Shown here one piece after another: positions 5,323 to 6,384 of a stretch of DNA of 6,384 bases. Position 1 is the stretch's first letter. Every line of letters starts with the position of its first letter. The translations under genes and the position numbers were made by a program. This DNA comes from an uncultured Brevinema sp. (GTDB lineage: Bacteria; Spirochaetota; Brevinematia; Brevinematales; Brevinemataceae): assembly GCA_947036575.1 (NCBI GenBank), contig CAMQSH010000111.1:1-6384 (forward strand). Reading direction: 5' to 3'. A model generated the notes under the pieces. It saw only the letters and a list, made by a program, of their open reading frames with translations. It was not told the origin of the DNA and did not search any database.

Positions 5323-5329
5323 GTATAAT
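5301..5329 (+). promoter_or_regulatory. Sigma70-type promoter of sod
   Basis: TTGAAT (5301-5306) and a perfect TATAAT (5324-5329) are separated by 17 nt. Transcription would start near 5336, giving a leader of under 30 nt. It occupies nearly the same bases as the opposing pepT promoter, so both polymerases cannot bind together. Confidence 0.78.
5308..5321. promoter_or_regulatory. Inverted repeat GGATT-N4-AATCC in the shared promoter spacer
   Basis: GGATT (5308-5312) and AATCC (5317-5321) form a perfect 5-4-5 dyad inside the spacer of the sod promoter and overlapping the pepT -35. The geometry is that of a small dimeric regulator site and matches the 5-N4-5 layout of FNR/CRP-family boxes, though not the FNR consensus TTGAT-N4-ATCAA. 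The regulator is unknown. Confidence 0.45.
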
Positions 5330-5363
5330 ATATTATAAAAACAATATAATTTAGGAGAACATT

Positions 5364-5966
5364 ATGTTTAAATTACCAGAATTAGGTTATAGCTATACTG
5401 CTTTAGAACCAATAATCGATGCAAAAACGATGGAAATTCATCATACAAAGCATCATCAGGCTTATGTAACAGGATTAAATGCTGTTGTTGAAAGTCATCC
5501 TATTCTTGCAGGAAAAACTGTAGAAGAATTATTAAAATCATGGAAAATATTACCAGATTCTGCAAAAGTTGCTGTGCGTAATCATGGTGGTGGACACCAT
5601 AATCATTCTCTATTTTGGGGTTTATTAAAAAAAGATGCTAGTCCTATGTCTGGTGATCTTAAATCAATGATAGAAAAAGATTTTGGATCTGTAGAAAAAT
5701 TCAAAGAAGAATTTGAAACAGCAGCAAAAACACGTTTTGGTTCAGGATGGGCATGGTTAGTGCTAGATTTAAATAAAAAAATGACAGTAATGAGTACAGC
5801 AAATCAAGATTCTCCATTAATGGAAGGCTATACTCCTGTTCTTGGTTTAGATGTATGGGAACATGCTTATTATCTCAATTATCAAAATAGAAGACCTGAC
5901 TATGTGTCTTCATTTTGGGACATTGTAGATTGGGATGTAGTAGCTGAAAATATTAAAAATATATAA
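5364..5966 (+). CDS. sodA: Superoxide dismutase, manganese type (Fe/Mn family)
   Basis: Cytosolic enzyme converting superoxide to hydrogen peroxide and oxygen. It has 200 residues, normal for the family, and no signal peptide. The metal ligands are all present: His26 (in MEIHHTKHHQAYV), His81 (in HHNHSLFW), Asp163 and His167 (in DVWEHAYYL). The second-sphere Tyr34 is also present. The active-site Gln sits in STANQDSPL (Gln148) with Gly at the alternative position (RNHGGGH), the arrangement of manganese rather than iron enzymes; a cambialistic enzyme cannot be excluded, so the sodA symbol rests on this point. The ATG at 5364 is preceded by AGGAG (5353-5357) at 6 nt. It has its own promoter at 5301-5329, sharing DNA with the divergent pepT promoter, and a strong terminator directly after, so it is a single-gene transcript. 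Confidence 0.96.
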   Translation: MFKLPELGYSYTALEPIIDAKTMEIHHTKHHQAYVTGLNAVVESHPILAGKTVEELLKSWKILPDSAKVAVRNHGGGHHNHSLFWGLLKKDASPMSGDLKSMIEKDFGSVEKFKEEFETAAKTRFGSGWAWLVLDLNKKMTVMSTANQDSPLMEGYTPVLGLDVWEHAYYLNYQNRRPDYVSSFWDIVDWDVVAENIKNI

Positions 5967-5993
5967 AAAATATAGATATTTGTTGAATATATA

Positions 5994-6037
5994 AATAAAA
6001 AATGTTACAATTAAAAATAATTGTAACATTTTTTATT
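5994..6037 (+). terminator. Long AT-rich intrinsic terminator after sod
   Basis: A perfect 20-bp stem (5994-6013 with 6018-6037) closes a 4-nt A loop. Its centre is ATGTTACAATT paired with AATTGTAACAT, and six A's on the 5' side pair with six T's on the 3' side. It begins 27 nt after the sod stop. The symmetric A- and T-runs would allow function in both directions, but the only gene ending here is sod. Confidence 0.88.
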
Positions 6038-6078
6038 ATAATTAAGTATTTTAATAAAAAATAAGAATAATTAAGTAT
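6038..6078. repeat. 12-bp direct repeat upstream of the RND gene
   Basis: ATAATTAAGTAT occurs at 6038-6049 and at 6067-6078, 29 bp apart, in the 66 bp between the sod terminator and the RND start codon. It may be a paired activator site, but the DNA is nearly all A/T. No convincing -35/-10 pair was found here, so the promoter of the RND gene is not assigned. Confidence 0.4.
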
Positions 6079-6103
6079 AGATAAATATAGGATATATCAT
6101 TGT

Positions 6104-6384
6104 ATGAAACAATTATGGATTAAAACAGTTGATTTTTTATTAGAGAATATGTTTATTACTAATATTCTAATTATAATGATTTTATTATTAGGTATTGTAA
6201 TTAATGGAAAGATCAGAAGAGAGGTTGCTCCTCAGGTAGAGGATGATGCTATTCATATCAATATCTACTACCCTACGGCTTCAGCTCAAGAGATAGAGCA
6301 AGATATTATTGTACCACTTGAAGAGATAATTCAAAGTTTTGATGTTAGTATACAATATACTTCGTTTGCTAATGATGCTTATGG
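6104..6384 (+). CDS. RND-family efflux permease, N-terminal part (runs off right edge)
   Basis: The first 93 residues of what should be a protein of about 1000. An amphipathic start is followed by a transmembrane helix (about 17-34, NMFITNILIIMILLLGIVI), then REVAPQV (39-45) and the periplasmic opening INIYYPTASAQEIEQDIIVPLEE (52-74). This matches the conserved RND start, where a P-x-I-P motif leads to YPGAS..EVE..I..PLE as in AcrB and CusA relatives. The permease uses the proton-motive force to export drugs, metals or lipophilic compounds; this fragment does not reveal the subfamily or substrate, nor whether adaptor or outer-membrane genes follow. The ATG at 6104 follows AGGA (6089-6092) at 11 nt, looser than every other gene here; no better in-frame start exists. 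No gene for a membrane fusion protein precedes it. Confidence 0.85.
   Translation, partial: MKQLWIKTVDFLLENMFITNILIIMILLLGIVINGKIRREVAPQVEDDAIHINIYYPTASAQEIEQDIIVPLEEIIQSFDVSIQYTSFANDAY

Noticed and set aside
1..6384. Mobile element, phage, toxin-antitoxin or defence system
   Set aside because: No transposase, integrase, nuclease or toxin-like frame, no terminal repeats and no target duplications were seen; the genes are mainly housekeeping and envelope genes.

Overview
The window is a strongly AT-rich piece of a bacterial chromosome with ordinary housekeeping and envelope genes. Two predicted secreted lipoproteins and the start of an RND-type inner-membrane transporter suggest a Gram-negative-type (diderm) cell. 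Low GC, permissive lipoboxes (V-S-A-C and F-S-S-C) and the gene set would fit a low-GC spirochaete such as the Brachyspira/Brevinema group, but this is an impression from the proteins and not a proven placement.

Layout. 1-1240 (minus): a glycerol-uptake operon, glpF (aquaglyceroporin) followed 17 bp later by glpK (glycerol kinase), with glpK running off the left edge. 1241-1692: a long AT-rich divergent intergenic region holding a 20-bp tandem repeat, a 14-bp palindrome and a duplicated sigma70-type promoter. 1693-2280 (plus): a 195-residue lipoprotein of unknown function. 2281-2663: a convergent intergenic region with one hairpin, two intrinsic terminators sharing the same stem core, and a palindrome. 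2664-3851 (minus): a 395-residue GLUG-like repeat lipoprotein with five exact-length 28-residue repeats; it has its own strong promoter and a leader that could mask its ribosome binding site. 4015-5256 (minus): peptidase T. 5364-5966 (plus): a manganese-type superoxide dismutase, divergent from pepT across a 107-bp gap in which the two promoters occupy the same DNA. A strong hairpin terminator follows sod. 6104-6384 (plus): the N-terminus of an RND-family permease, cut by the right edge.

How the genes relate. GlpF and GlpK form one pathway: facilitated glycerol entry, then trapping as glycerol-3-phosphate. PepT (cytosolic tripeptide breakdown) and SOD (superoxide removal) are not one pathway, but their interlocked promoters suggest coordinated or mutually exclusive expression. 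The two lipoproteins are separate transcription units, and nothing here ties them to a common function.

I found no mobile element, CRISPR array, RNA gene or clear defence or biosynthetic system. The best candidates for something undescribed are regulatory: the interlocked pepT/sod promoters with a central inverted repeat, the duplicated promoter of the unknown lipoprotein, and the possible anti-Shine-Dalgarno leader of the repeat lipoprotein. All coordinates were read by eye from the sequence; no database search or folding program was run.
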